A stretch of DNA of 48,456 bases, from contig QCDL01000009.1 of the NCBI GenBank assembly GCA_003280915.1, positions 1 through 48,456 on the forward strand. Direction: 5' to 3'. Origin of the DNA: Prochlorococcus sp. AG-355-I04 (lineage in GTDB: Bacteria > Cyanobacteriota > Cyanobacteriia > PCC-6307 > Cyanobiaceae). How positions within the stretch are numbered: the stretch's first letter is position 1; every line of letters starts with the position of its first letter. The notes beneath the pieces are model-generated. The model was not told the DNA's origin, did no database searches, and was given only the letters and a program-made list of their open reading frames with translations. Of the stretch, positions 1 to 7,350 are shown piece after piece. The position numbers and the translations under genes were made by a program.

Positions 1-1
1 T

Positions 2-1081
2 AAACGAATTGAGCCGGAATGGAACTTTTCATTTCATCCTTCAGTAGGAAATGCGCATTTAAAAAAGGATTTTATTAATTCTAAAAATATCAAAAATGCA
101 ACTTCTTTCAATGAATTATATTTAGTAAAAAATTATGAAAAAGAAAATAATAAAGATAAATTAACATTACTAGTTTTAGGAGGTTCTACAAGTGATCCTT
201 TGGGGGTACATTACTCAGGAATTAATAGTACATGGCCAGAAATATTTGCAAGTAATTTAGAAAATAAATTAAAAAAAAATATCAAATTGATTAATGCAGG
301 AGTAGGGGGTGCAACTTCATCTAACGAGTTACTTAGATTATTAACAATTAGTAATATTGAAAAAATAGATTATGCAATTTCACTAAATGGTATTAATGAA
401 ATGGATTTTATTGAGGAAGGTTTATTTGATAATAAAACTTACCTATATTCTCAAAAAATGGTATTACGTGGATTAAGAAATGACGAGCTTCACTTCAAAA
501 ATAAAATCTTTTCTTCAAGTTTTTTAAATAATTTAAAATTCAATATTAGAGATTTTATATACAATACAAATTCCTATAAGTTTTTCTATGTTATTAGAAA
601 AAATAAATTCTCTAATCCAAATAGCAAAGTTAATAATGGTGTAACTACTTTAGATAAAAATACTAAGTCTGAACTTAAAAATGCAGCAAAATATTGGCTT
701 GCAAACGTTAAATATATGAATGCAATATCAATAGCTAATAATTCAAAATATTATGTTTTTCTCCAACCTACCTTTGGTCTTGATTTGAATTTAATAAGTC
801 TAAAAAAACTTCTAAATAACTTTTATAAGTCTAATAATCAAGAGGAACATGTTGCAATAAAAGATTCTTTATCGTCAATTTACCTTTTAAAACTAAATTA
901 TATTTATTCCTTAATGCGAGAAGAATGTTCTAAATTAGAATTTTGTTTTGATATTTCAAATGATTTTTATTTAAACAATAATAATGATCTATATTATGAC
1001 TTTAGACATCATAATAATTTTGGCAATCAAATTATCTCAGATAAGATTTTGAATATAATTAAAAACGAAATTATTAAATAG
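2..1081 (+). CDS. SGNH/GDSL-type hydrolase, 5' end outside the window
   Basis: The reading frame is open from the first complete codon at base 2, so the gene starts upstream of the window. The TTG at 200 is internal, because it lies downstream of the catalytic block. SGNH family blocks are visible: LVLGGST near 170-190 (GDS-like nucleophile Ser), GVGGATSSNE (oxyanion Gly block), NGINE (block III, Asn) and DFRHHNNFGN near the C-terminus (catalytic Asp-x-x-His). Members often remove or transfer acyl groups on surface glycans or lipids; the substrate cannot be read here. The gene converges on the tRNA remnants and FkbM gene. Family assignment is fairly sure, substrate unknown. Confidence 0.75.
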   Translation, partial: KRIEPEWNFSFHPSVGNAHLKKDFINSKNIKNATSFNELYLVKNYEKENNKDKLTLLVLGGSTSDPLGVHYSGINSTWPEIFASNLENKLKKNIKLINAGVGGATSSNELLRLLTISNIEKIDYAISLNGINEMDFIEEGLFDNKTYLYSQKMVLRGLRNDELHFKNKIFSSSFLNNLKFNIRDFIYNTNSYKFFYVIRKNKFSNPNSKVNNGVTTLDKNTKSELKNAAKYWLANVKYMNAISIANNSKYYVFLQPTFGLDLNLISLKKLLNNFYKSNNQEEHVAIKDSLSSIYLLKLNYIYSLMREECSKLEFCFDISNDFYLNNNNDLYYDFRHHNNFGNQIISDKILNIIKNEIIK

Positions 1082-1248
1082 AACTATTAATTTATCAATT
1101 TGTATTTTACATTTTATGAAATAAATAAAAATCTTATAAGTGTATTTTAGGGTGCATAATTGCTTAAACAAGCTTGGACAAATACGTACAAAAATTATCT
1201 TATTACTAAACACCGTCTAAAAACTATTGGTATGAAAGCAAAATTAAG

Positions 1249-1325
1249 TGGAGGCAAGGAGACTCGAACTTCTGACCCCCTGCATGCCATGCAGATCACC
1301 ATTCAAGCTATTACTAGGTTTTGCA
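1249..1325 (-). pseudogene. Decayed tRNA-Ala copy A
   Basis: On the minus strand this aligns along its length to the intact tRNA-Ala at 2607-2679. The anticodon-arm core TGCATGCCATGCAG (plus strand) is unchanged. The T arm and acceptor carry several substitutions, and the D arm and 5' acceptor half are badly degraded, so no cloverleaf can form. Bases just beyond its 5' half (actaggttttgcaa) match those beyond copy B (actagtgtttgcaa), showing that both copies arose by the same type of event. Confidence 0.7.
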
Positions 1326-1340
1326 ACTTTTCGATGATTA

Positions 1341-1360
1341 GCTCGCAGACTAGCTCGCAG
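1341..1360. repeat. Paired 8-bp repeat, copy A (gctcgcag x2, 12-bp period)
   Basis: Two exact gctcgcag copies begin at 1341 and 1353. The same pair, as ggtcgcag, recurs at 1551/1563 and 2492/2504 with the same 12-bp period. Constant spacing next to tRNA copies suggests recombinase arm-type binding sites; a repeated LVA-type codon pattern at the end of a vanished gene is the alternative. Confidence 0.6.
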
Positions 1361-1456
1361 AGAGTGCATATTAATACATATTTAGACAATAAAATACATG
1401 ATGTATTCCTGTGTATTTTCGTTCAAACTAATTGGTATAACTGCTGAAAATCCTGA
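1361..1456. repeat. Spacer repeat between 8-bp pair and tRNA copy B
   Basis: This 96-bp segment is homologous to 2512-2606 (95 bp). Shared blocks include atatttagaca, an aaatacaycatgta-like block, and the block ttcaaactaattggtataact ending just before the tRNA 3' end. The module of paired repeat, about 95 bp of spacer and tRNA is therefore duplicated as a unit. Confidence 0.65.
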
Positions 1457-1525
1457 TGGAGCCAAGCGGACTCGAACCGCTGGCCCCCTGCATGCCATGT
1501 AGGTACTCAAGTAAGCTATGACTAG
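1457..1525 (-). pseudogene. Decayed tRNA-Ala copy B
   Basis: The first 43 bases (1457-1499) are identical to 2607-2649 of the intact tRNA-Ala, covering the 3' acceptor, T arm, variable loop and 3' side of the anticodon arm. Beyond the anticodon the D arm and 5' acceptor are altered (taggtactcaagtaagctatg against the intact caggtgctctaccagctgag), so it should not fold. An identical 3' half and diverged 5' half are typical of a displaced target left by integration at a tRNA. Confidence 0.75.
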
Positions 1526-1550
1526 TGTTTGCAAATGTTTTAGCTAAGTT

Positions 1551-1570
1551 GGTCGCAGGGCTGGTCGCAG
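1551..1570. repeat. Paired 8-bp repeat, copy B (ggtcgcag x2, 12-bp period)
   Basis: ggtcgcag starts at 1551 and 1563. This copy lies just past the 3' end of the FkbM gene, and copy C lies just past its 5' end, so the two pairs bracket the methyltransferase gene. Confidence 0.6.
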
Positions 1571-1607
1571 GGATAACAATATTATAATATCTGAAAAATA
1601 CTTCCTT

Positions 1608-2420
1608 TTATTCATTAAGAAAATAATCATTAGCAAAATATAAATTTTCATCATCTTCTACAAAAGCTTTGAAATTACAAGTATCAATTTTTTTGAATTT
1701 CAAAGAATTCATAAATTTTATTAAAGCTTCTTTTGTCCTTGGATTTTGCTCCATACAAACTAGTATTGGGGCGTTATGCATTAGAAAAGATTTAGCGCCA
1801 TTTAAAACATATAGCTCATGAGATTCAGTATCAATTTTAATTATTATTTTCTTATTCTTTTTTAAATGCAAATAATATTTATTTAAATTATCTAATGATG
1901 AAGCAAATACATTTAAAAAGTCATACTCTCTACAAATTTCATTATCTAAGATATGTGTTTTAACAACTTTATTAGTTTCTCCATATGGGACATTAGTTAT
2001 TTCAAGTAATGAGCATTTTTCAGACAATGCGATATTTAAAGGAACAATATTTTTAATATTATTCATTTCAATATTTCTGCATAGATTAATATAACTTGAG
2101 ATAACTGGCTCAAAACTATAAACCTTATCAACAAATCTGGAGATAATTAAAGATACTATTCCAATATTTGCTCCTATATCAATAAAAATACTATCCTTAG
2201 TAACTAATTTCTTTAAATTTACAATCGTAGGATCATTTTTGCTAAATTTTATAATTTGATAATTATATTCAAAATTAGAGAGAAAAGATAGATTACCTAT
2301 TTTTTTAATTCCGTTACTTTCAAGACAAGCAAATGAAATATATCTAATATATGAGGTTGTTTTAAATATAAATAATTGAAACCTATTTTTAATTTTTTTT
2401 AAAAGAGTAGTTGCTCTCAA
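1608..2420 (-). CDS. FkbM-family methyltransferase
   Basis: A 270-residue SAM-dependent methyltransferase of the FkbM (Methyltransf_21) type. The SAM-binding motif IDIGANIG is at about residues 80-87, the acidic ribose-binding FEPV near 109, and KIDTESHE in the second half is characteristic. FkbM enzymes usually O-methylate sugars or polyketides, so in this context a methylated surface sugar is likely. The gene stands alone on its strand, bracketed by the paired 8-bp repeats and by tRNA-Ala and its remnant, so it looks like cargo of an integrated element. No recombinase gene accompanies it. Family confident; substrate unknown. Confidence 0.85.
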   Translation of the reverse strand: MRATTLLKKIKNRFQLFIFKTTSYIRYISFACLESNGIKKIGNLSFLSNFEYNYQIIKFSKNDPTIVNLKKLVTKDSIFIDIGANIGIVSLIISRFVDKVYSFEPVISSYINLCRNIEMNNIKNIVPLNIALSEKCSLLEITNVPYGETNKVVKTHILDNEICREYDFLNVFASSLDNLNKYYLHLKKNKKIIIKIDTESHELYVLNGAKSFLMHNAPILVCMEQNPRTKEALIKFMNSLKFKKIDTCNFKAFVEDDENLYFANDYFLNE

Positions 2421-2491
2421 AATTTCTTCTATTTAGTTTTATTTTAACTATTTACAAAATTAAAAAGCTGTTTTACGAGATTATCAAATTT

Positions 2492-2511
2492 GGTCGCAGA
2501 GGTGGTCGCAG
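2492..2511. repeat. Paired 8-bp repeat, copy C (ggtcgcag x2, 12-bp period)
   Basis: ggtcgcag starts at 2492 and 2504, 95 bp from the 3' end of the intact tRNA-Ala. Its distance to the tRNA matches that of copy A to tRNA remnant B (96 bp). Confidence 0.6.
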
Positions 2512-2606
2512 AGAATATATATTTATAAATATTTAGACATGAAATACACCATGTAAAATGGCATAAAATCATTCAAACTAATTGGTATAACTTGTGAAAA
2601 TTCTGA
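2512..2606. repeat. Spacer repeat between 8-bp pair and tRNA-Ala
   Basis: Partner of 1361-1456. It is best conserved over the 30 bases next to the tRNA 3' end, including the block aactaattggtataact. Confidence 0.65.
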
Positions 2607-2679
2607 TGGAGCCAAGCGGACTCGAACCGCTGGCCCCCTGCATGCCATGCAGGTGCTCTACCAGCTGAGCTATGGCCCC
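2607..2679 (-). tRNA. tRNA-Ala(GGC)
   Basis: The minus strand folds into a complete 73-nt cloverleaf. The acceptor GGGGCCA pairs with TGGCTCC; the D arm is GCTC/GAGC; the anticodon stem CCTGC/GCAGG encloses loop ATGGCAT with anticodon GGC; the T arm is AGCGG-TTCGAGT-CCGCT; the discriminator is A. The 3' CCA is not encoded. It sits at the island edge and appears to be the live integration target whose displaced copies lie at 1457-1525 and 1249-1325. Confidence 0.95.
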
Positions 2680-3099
2680 ATATATTGAAACAACAGTTTT
2701 ATCGATTAATCTGAAGATTTATTTCGTAACTGTCGTTATTCTTATATTACTTTATAGCGTTTAACAATTGAAATTTGCACCTTAAAAACGAACTAGGAGA
2801 TTTGCAAGCTCTATTATGCTTTCTAGTACTTTTATAAAGAAAATTCTGCACCACTTAAAAGGTTAATTGGTCATGGGTGGTCTGTTGAAGATAGAAAAAG
2901 TTGAAGAAGATAAATTAATCAGATAAAAACTGTTAGGGATTTAGAGTTGATCTTTATATAAGTGAACCGCAGAGAAAGATATCTAAAAATAAAATTAGAT
3001 ATTAATAATTTATAAAAAAATTACTTCAAAATTCAAAATTATTATGATTAGTTAATTTTAAAAAATAGGATATATAATATTAAAATAAATTAGAAAAAA
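2680..3099. other. Intergenic stretch upstream of the cyclitol-type operon
   Basis: These 420 bp contain no open frame with recognisable similarity. Bases 2800-2970 are less AT-rich than typical spacer here and read like decayed coding sequence with several stops, possibly remains of a recombinase or small gene; I cannot identify it. The last 40 bases are A/T-rich and carry a good -10 candidate just before the operon. Confidence 0.4.
3073..3078 (+). promoter_or_regulatory. Candidate -10 box TATAAT
   Basis: A perfect TATAAT lies 21 bp before the ATG at 3100, which would give a leader of about 15 nt. No clear -35 is seen. In such an AT-rich sequence chance matches are common. Confidence 0.3.
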
Positions 3100-3858
3100 A
3101 TGACTTCGCTTATAATCACCGCCGCAGGTAAAGCGAGTAGATTTCATGATGTTGGTTATGATCAACCTAAATATCTTTTACCTTGGATAAATTCACAATC
3201 TATTTTAAGAAATATTATTGATGAACTAACAGTGTCAAAACTCATAGATTATGTACTGTTGATAGTGAATAAAAGAGAGCAATTTTTTGAAGATAAAATT
3301 AGAAATGAACTACCTAATGAAATAAATTCAGATATTTTATTTGTAAGAGATACCCTTGGTCAGGCGCATACAACTTTATTAGGTGTAGAAGAGATCATAA
3401 AAAAAGGGCGGGGCACTAACCATTGTATTATTCACAATAGTGATACAATTCTCAAAAATAGGGATATTCAAAAACTTACAAACTTTGCTAATGATGAAAA
3501 AATAATTGGTTTTGTTGATACTTTTCAATCAAATAACAAGGCATATTCCTATATTTTAGAGTCAGGTGGATTTTTAAAAAGATTTCTTGAAAAGGAAACT
3601 ATTTCTCCAATGGCCTCATCTGGATTAATTTCTTTTAGTTCTGCGAAGATTTTCCTAGAAATTTATAATAACTACATTAATAAAATTGATAATACCTCAG
3701 AAATATATATGTCAAAACTTATTGACTGTAGCCTCCAAAATGGAGATTTGTATAAAGTGAATTACAATCCTGAAACATCAAATACAATTGTGCTTGGAAC
3801 ACCTGAAGAATATTGCATTTCATACACAATAAACTCAACTGGAATTAAAGGTGGCTGA
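3100..3858 (+). CDS. Sugar- or cyclitol-phosphate nucleotidyltransferase
   Basis: A 252-residue single-domain NTP-transferase fold protein. The N-terminal AAGKASRF (residues 8-15) corresponds to the nucleotide-binding GxGxR loop, PKYLLP supplies the substrate-pocket Lys, and HNSDT near residue 110 carries the metal-binding Asp. Such enzymes join NTP and a sugar 1-phosphate into an NDP-sugar. It is the first gene of a four-gene operon with only 2 bp before the kinase-like gene and a cyclase two genes on. This parallels ValB/ValC/ValA and the Acb genes, where a C7-cyclitol phosphate is nucleotide-activated. Nucleotidyltransferase fold is well supported; the cyclitol substrate is inferred from context only. 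Confidence 0.8.
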   Translation: MTSLIITAAGKASRFHDVGYDQPKYLLPWINSQSILRNIIDELTVSKLIDYVLLIVNKREQFFEDKIRNELPNEINSDILFVRDTLGQAHTTLLGVEEIIKKGRGTNHCIIHNSDTILKNRDIQKLTNFANDEKIIGFVDTFQSNNKAYSYILESGGFLKRFLEKETISPMASSGLISFSSAKIFLEIYNNYINKIDNTSEIYMSKLIDCSLQNGDLYKVNYNPETSNTIVLGTPEEYCISYTINSTGIKGG

Positions 3859-3860
3859 AG

Positions 3861-4844
3861 ATGTCTGAAGATAAAATTGAAATTATTAAGGTTTTTAAAG
3901 GAGGTTCACTCTCCTCAACACAACTAATAAATCATCCTATATTTAATAAATGCATCTTAAAAAAAGTTTCTAACAGTTCAAATAGAGAATATGGATTTGT
4001 AAGATTTTGTTCTCAAATTAAAAGGCATTCACAACTGAGAAGTTGCGAACCTAAATTATTCCCCGAAATATTAGAAGTTGGAATTGATATCGAATCTAAA
4101 CAAGCATATTGCATATATAAATTTATGCAAGAATATATATCTATATTTGATTTTCTTAATGACGAACAAATTTCAGAAATTAAATTAAATAAAGCAGCAA
4201 CTAATCTTAAAGTCGCACTGCAGAAACTGCATAAACATGAATATAAGATTCCCCTTGTAGAAGGATCTTTAGATTTTTATTTTAAAGAGGAAATGATAAG
4301 ACCTCTTATTGAATATGAAAATTATTTAGACATAAACAATAAAACTTTTGAAGGTATTAAGGTGGAATCATGTCGTGCTACAGTTTCAAAAATTTATAAA
4401 TTTTTAAAAAAATTAGATAAAAAAGAGACCCAGAAATATTGCATGATTCATGGCAATGCAACTTTAGAGAATATTCTAATCAATAAAAGAACTCTAGAAA
4501 TATCTTTCATTGATGTGTATGATGAAACCTATTGTGATATTCCTTTAAGTGATTACTCGCAAATTCTTCAATGTAGTAAATATTACTATGGAGTTAGGAT
4601 GAGACAAAAAAAAATAAATGAATATGAATCCGAATATAAATTAATAGACGCAGGAAAAAATTTTAAAATTTTTAATGAAGTAATAGAGAAAAACTTAATT
4701 TCTAATAAAAACCAAGCTCTTCTCTTAAATTTATTAACAGCATCACAGTTTACAAGGCTTTTACCATTTAGGATTAAAAGTAATGATATGAAGAATGCTA
4801 ATTATTTTTATTCATTAGCTTCTTGGATACTTACGAGGAAATGA
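3861..4844 (+). CDS. APH-fold small-molecule kinase homologue with Asp-to-Asn change
   Basis: A 327-residue protein resembling aminoglycoside/choline-type phosphotransferases. The LKKV segment fits the ATP-binding lysine. The Brenner-type motif reads HGNATLEN (H197 to N204), and FIDVYDE about 20 residues later supplies the metal-binding Asp. Position 199, normally the catalytic Asp of HGD, is Asn (codon AAT at 4455-4457), so activity may be altered. Capsule clusters often pair such kinases with a nucleotidyltransferase, as here. It abuts the cyclase gene with no gap. A cyclitol or sugar kinase role is inferred; a non-catalytic or partner role is possible. Confidence 0.65.
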   Translation: MSEDKIEIIKVFKGGSLSSTQLINHPIFNKCILKKVSNSSNREYGFVRFCSQIKRHSQLRSCEPKLFPEILEVGIDIESKQAYCIYKFMQEYISIFDFLNDEQISEIKLNKAATNLKVALQKLHKHEYKIPLVEGSLDFYFKEEMIRPLIEYENYLDINNKTFEGIKVESCRATVSKIYKFLKKLDKKETQKYCMIHGNATLENILINKRTLEISFIDVYDETYCDIPLSDYSQILQCSKYYYGVRMRQKKINEYESEYKLIDAGKNFKIFNEVIEKNLISNKNQALLLNLLTASQFTRLLPFRIKSNDMKNANYFYSLASWILTRK

Positions 4845-5984
4845 ATGAATAGTTTAATTGTACAAAAACAAAAATATTGGGAAATTAATTCTGAGGATAA
4901 GGTTAATTTTCAAATTCTTTTCACACATTCAATCCTATCTCAATTTAAATTTGTAGAAAATCTATCTGAGACTAATAGAGTTTTTCTTTTGATCGATGAA
5001 AATATATGGAAAATATATAAAAATCAATTTGAAACTTTAATTAATAATTCTATTAAGGAATTTCACATCAAAAAAGTAAAACCTGATGAAGAAAATAAAA
5101 CTGTAGATTCAAGTATCGAAATTATTCGATTTTTGGATGATAAATCCTTAAGAAGGAAATCAGAACCTGTTATTGCTATTGGAGGAGGAGTAATTTTAGA
5201 TATTGCATCATTTGCAGCAAGTATTTATAGGAGAGGTGTTCCAATAATAAAAATACCCACTAATCTTTTGGCAATAGTTGATGCTTGTGTTGGAGTAAAA
5301 ACTGGAGTCAATTTAGGCATCAAAAGAAATAGAATTGGTACCTATTACCCACCTCAAAAAGTTCTTATTGATAAATCATTTCTAAAAACATGTCCTCAAA
5401 GACATATAACTAATGGTTTAGGTGAAATTTTTAAAATAGCTTTAATTAAGTCAAGTTCTCTTTTTAAACAATTAGAAGCATATACTGAAACCGTTGGTAT
5501 TGAAGAGAAGTTATGTATTGGAGCATTAGCCTCAAAAATAATAAATGACTCTATATCATTAATGTTAGAAGAACTTGAACCAAATCTTTGGGAAAAGAAT
5601 TTACAAAGATGTGTTGATTTTGGTCATTCCTTTAGTCCATATATTGAACTTAAGAATATTAATGAGCTTTTACATGGTGAGGCTGTAACTTTAGATTGCT
5701 TATTCTCAACATGCCTAGCTTTTAATTTAAATTTCATAAATAAAAATAAACTTTTAAGAATTTACCGACTTGCAAATTCATTAGGATTGCCTATATTTCA
5801 TAGGGATTTTACTAATAAAAAACTTATAGAAAAAAGCCTTAATGAAACAAAAGCTCATAGGAACGGGAATTTAAATTTGCCAATTCCATCTGATATTGGG
5901 GAATATATTTTTGTAAATCAACTTTCAGATGAAATTATTGATAAAACTATTGATTGTTATAAATTAATAAAAGAAGAATTATGA
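4845..5984 (+). CDS. Sedoheptulose-7-phosphate cyclase, EEVS/EVS type
   Basis: A 379-residue member of the sugar-phosphate cyclase superfamily (3-dehydroquinate synthase fold). NAD loop GGGVILD is at 113-119, then KIPTNLL and VDACVGVKTGVN with K152 and N156; metal ligands are E194, H261 and H277. It reads DFGHSFSPYIE where AroB has a GHxxGHA motif, and YRRGVP and LEPNLWE are also shared with 2-epi-5-epi-valiolone synthases rather than dehydroquinate synthases. The expected reaction is cyclisation of sedoheptulose 7-phosphate to a valiolone. Which epimer forms cannot be told. The operon context supports cyclitol synthesis rather than the shikimate pathway. The ATG follows the kinase-like stop directly. 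Confidence 0.82.
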   Translation: MNSLIVQKQKYWEINSEDKVNFQILFTHSILSQFKFVENLSETNRVFLLIDENIWKIYKNQFETLINNSIKEFHIKKVKPDEENKTVDSSIEIIRFLDDKSLRRKSEPVIAIGGGVILDIASFAASIYRRGVPIIKIPTNLLAIVDACVGVKTGVNLGIKRNRIGTYYPPQKVLIDKSFLKTCPQRHITNGLGEIFKIALIKSSSLFKQLEAYTETVGIEEKLCIGALASKIINDSISLMLEELEPNLWEKNLQRCVDFGHSFSPYIELKNINELLHGEAVTLDCLFSTCLAFNLNFINKNKLLRIYRLANSLGLPIFHRDFTNKKLIEKSLNETKAHRNGNLNLPIPSDIGEYIFVNQLSDEIIDKTIDCYKLIKEEL

Positions 5985-7060
5985 ATTTCCAAGACGATCC
6001 ATCAGATTATTTTTATCAAAAACAGAACCTTAACTCGAATAGACAATTAAATGGGGTATACAAAGATTTATCTAATACTTGCTGTTTTACCTCAATTATT
6101 ACAGCAGGTCTATGGAGACTTTTTGGAAACCATATTGCACTAAATGATTCAAAAAAGATTTTTTTTAGACTTATAGATTCAGGTGTTAATCACTTTGATT
6201 TAGGAAATAATTATGGAAGACCTCCAGGTTCAGCAGAAGAGTTTTTTGGTAAAGCTTTAAGTGAGATAAGAGAAATAAGAGATGAATTAATAATTTCTTC
6301 TAAGGCGGGCTATGAAATGTTTCCAGGCCCAAATGGTTCAGGTTCAAGCCTAAAACATTTAAGAAGCCAAGTAGAGGGCAGTCTTAAAAGATTAAATATT
6401 GATTACTTAGACATCTTTTATACCCATAGATTCGATCCTATGTGCGAGGTTGAAGTAGTGGCTGATAACTTAAAATTCTTATATGATTTAGGCTTGTATA
6501 ATTACGCTGGAATAAGTTCGTATCCAAAAGATAAGCTTATTGAACTTATAGAATTGCTCTTAGAGAGGAAAGTCCCCATTGCTTGTTTGCAATATAATAT
6601 TTCTCTAATTTCATTAGATAATTTCATGCTTTGTAAAGAATGTTTTGATAAATGGAAAATATCTACAATAGCTTTTAGTCCTTTGGCACAAGGCTTATTA
6701 ACTGACTCCTATTTCGACGAAACTAAAAAAATAGATTCTAGAGTCAATGAAAAGTCATCAACTGTCACTAAAGTTACCAGTGAAATGAAAGAAAGTTTAA
6801 ATTACATTAGGGACACTAGCAGAAAAAACAATGTAAGTGTTGAATTAATGAGTATGGTATGGTTGCTATCACAGGATTTTATTTCTTCCGCAGCTTATGG
6901 CCCAAGAAAAATAGATCAGCTTTTTAATATGTTAGAAATAAAGGATTTATCAAATAATTTAAACAACGCTTTTGATTTTAATCTACTTTTAGCAAACTCA
7001 ATTTCTGAAATTAATCAATGGAAAACCAGAAATCCAAGAAATAAGTTTATGATGATGTAG
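5981..7060 (+). CDS. Aldo/keto reductase
   Basis: A 359-residue NADPH-dependent reductase of the AKR fold. The catalytic tetrad is visible: D73 and Y78 in HFDLGNNYG, K108 in ISSKAG, and H149 in YTHRF. The overall pattern is like the KCNAB/YghZ branch. An ATGA overlap (5981-5984) couples it to the cyclase gene. In a C7-cyclitol pathway it could reduce the ring ketone of valiolone; this is inferred from position. The first 35 residues are an unusual polar extension. It is the last gene of the operon; 290 bp of A/T-rich spacer follows. Confidence 0.85.
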   Translation: MNFQDDPSDYFYQKQNLNSNRQLNGVYKDLSNTCCFTSIITAGLWRLFGNHIALNDSKKIFFRLIDSGVNHFDLGNNYGRPPGSAEEFFGKALSEIREIRDELIISSKAGYEMFPGPNGSGSSLKHLRSQVEGSLKRLNIDYLDIFYTHRFDPMCEVEVVADNLKFLYDLGLYNYAGISSYPKDKLIELIELLLERKVPIACLQYNISLISLDNFMLCKECFDKWKISTIAFSPLAQGLLTDSYFDETKKIDSRVNEKSSTVTKVTSEMKESLNYIRDTSRKNNVSVELMSMVWLLSQDFISSAAYGPRKIDQLFNMLEIKDLSNNLNNAFDFNLLLANSISEINQWKTRNPRNKFMMM

Positions 7061-7318
7061 TTTCATTGATTTAAAATTAACTATTAAATAATAAAAAATA
7101 AAATCTTTACACTCTAATTAAGATAGATAAAATTCAACATTTAATAAATTTAAATTTCATATTATTTTAATAAGATTTAATGATTTGAAATTCATTTAAC
7201 AAGAAACTCTTCAATAGATAAATTAAATATGAAAAATCATTTTTGTGGTAACAAGATAAAAAAAGATTAAATAATATATTCTATTTTTGAAATTAAGATA
7301 ACTATTTGTATCCCAATA

Positions 7319-7324
7319 TATAAT
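7319..7324 (+). promoter_or_regulatory. Candidate -10 box TATAAT
   Basis: TATAAT lies 27 bp before the ATG at 7351, inside an otherwise featureless 290-bp A/T-rich spacer (7061-7350). A second TATAAT at 7339-7344 is too close to the start for a normal leader. No clear -35. Confidence 0.25.
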
Positions 7325-7350
7325 CTAAAATACTCTCATATAATAAAATT

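Larger units (their letters stand above)
1082..1607. other. Intergenic stretch made of tRNA-attachment debris
   Basis: This 526-bp stretch has no convincing gene. A 95-codon open frame at 1160-1447 runs straight through tRNA-derived sequence and is rejected as coding. The stretch holds two decayed tRNA-Ala copies, two paired 8-bp repeats, and spacer sequence homologous to that next to the intact tRNA-Ala at 2607-2679. It is best read as accumulated attachment-site scars. Confidence 0.6.

Noticed and set aside
200-1081. TTG at 200 as the start of the SGNH hydrolase gene
   Set aside because: The same frame is open to the window edge and upstream codons encode the catalytic GGST block, so the start lies outside the window.
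1160-1447. 95-codon plus-strand open frame
   Set aside because: It runs through tRNA-derived sequence and a paired repeat, has no protein-like conservation pattern, and is better explained as attachment-site debris.
1249-2679. CRISPR-like array from repeated blocks
   Set aside because: Repeats are tRNA-derived or 8-bp pairs with irregular unit spacing and a full gene between; no regular spacers and no cas genes.
4845-5984. aroB (3-dehydroquinate synthase)
   Set aside because: Fold is shared, but the FGHSFSP block, YRRGVP and LEPNLWE fit sedoheptulose-7-phosphate cyclases, and the operon has no shikimate genes.
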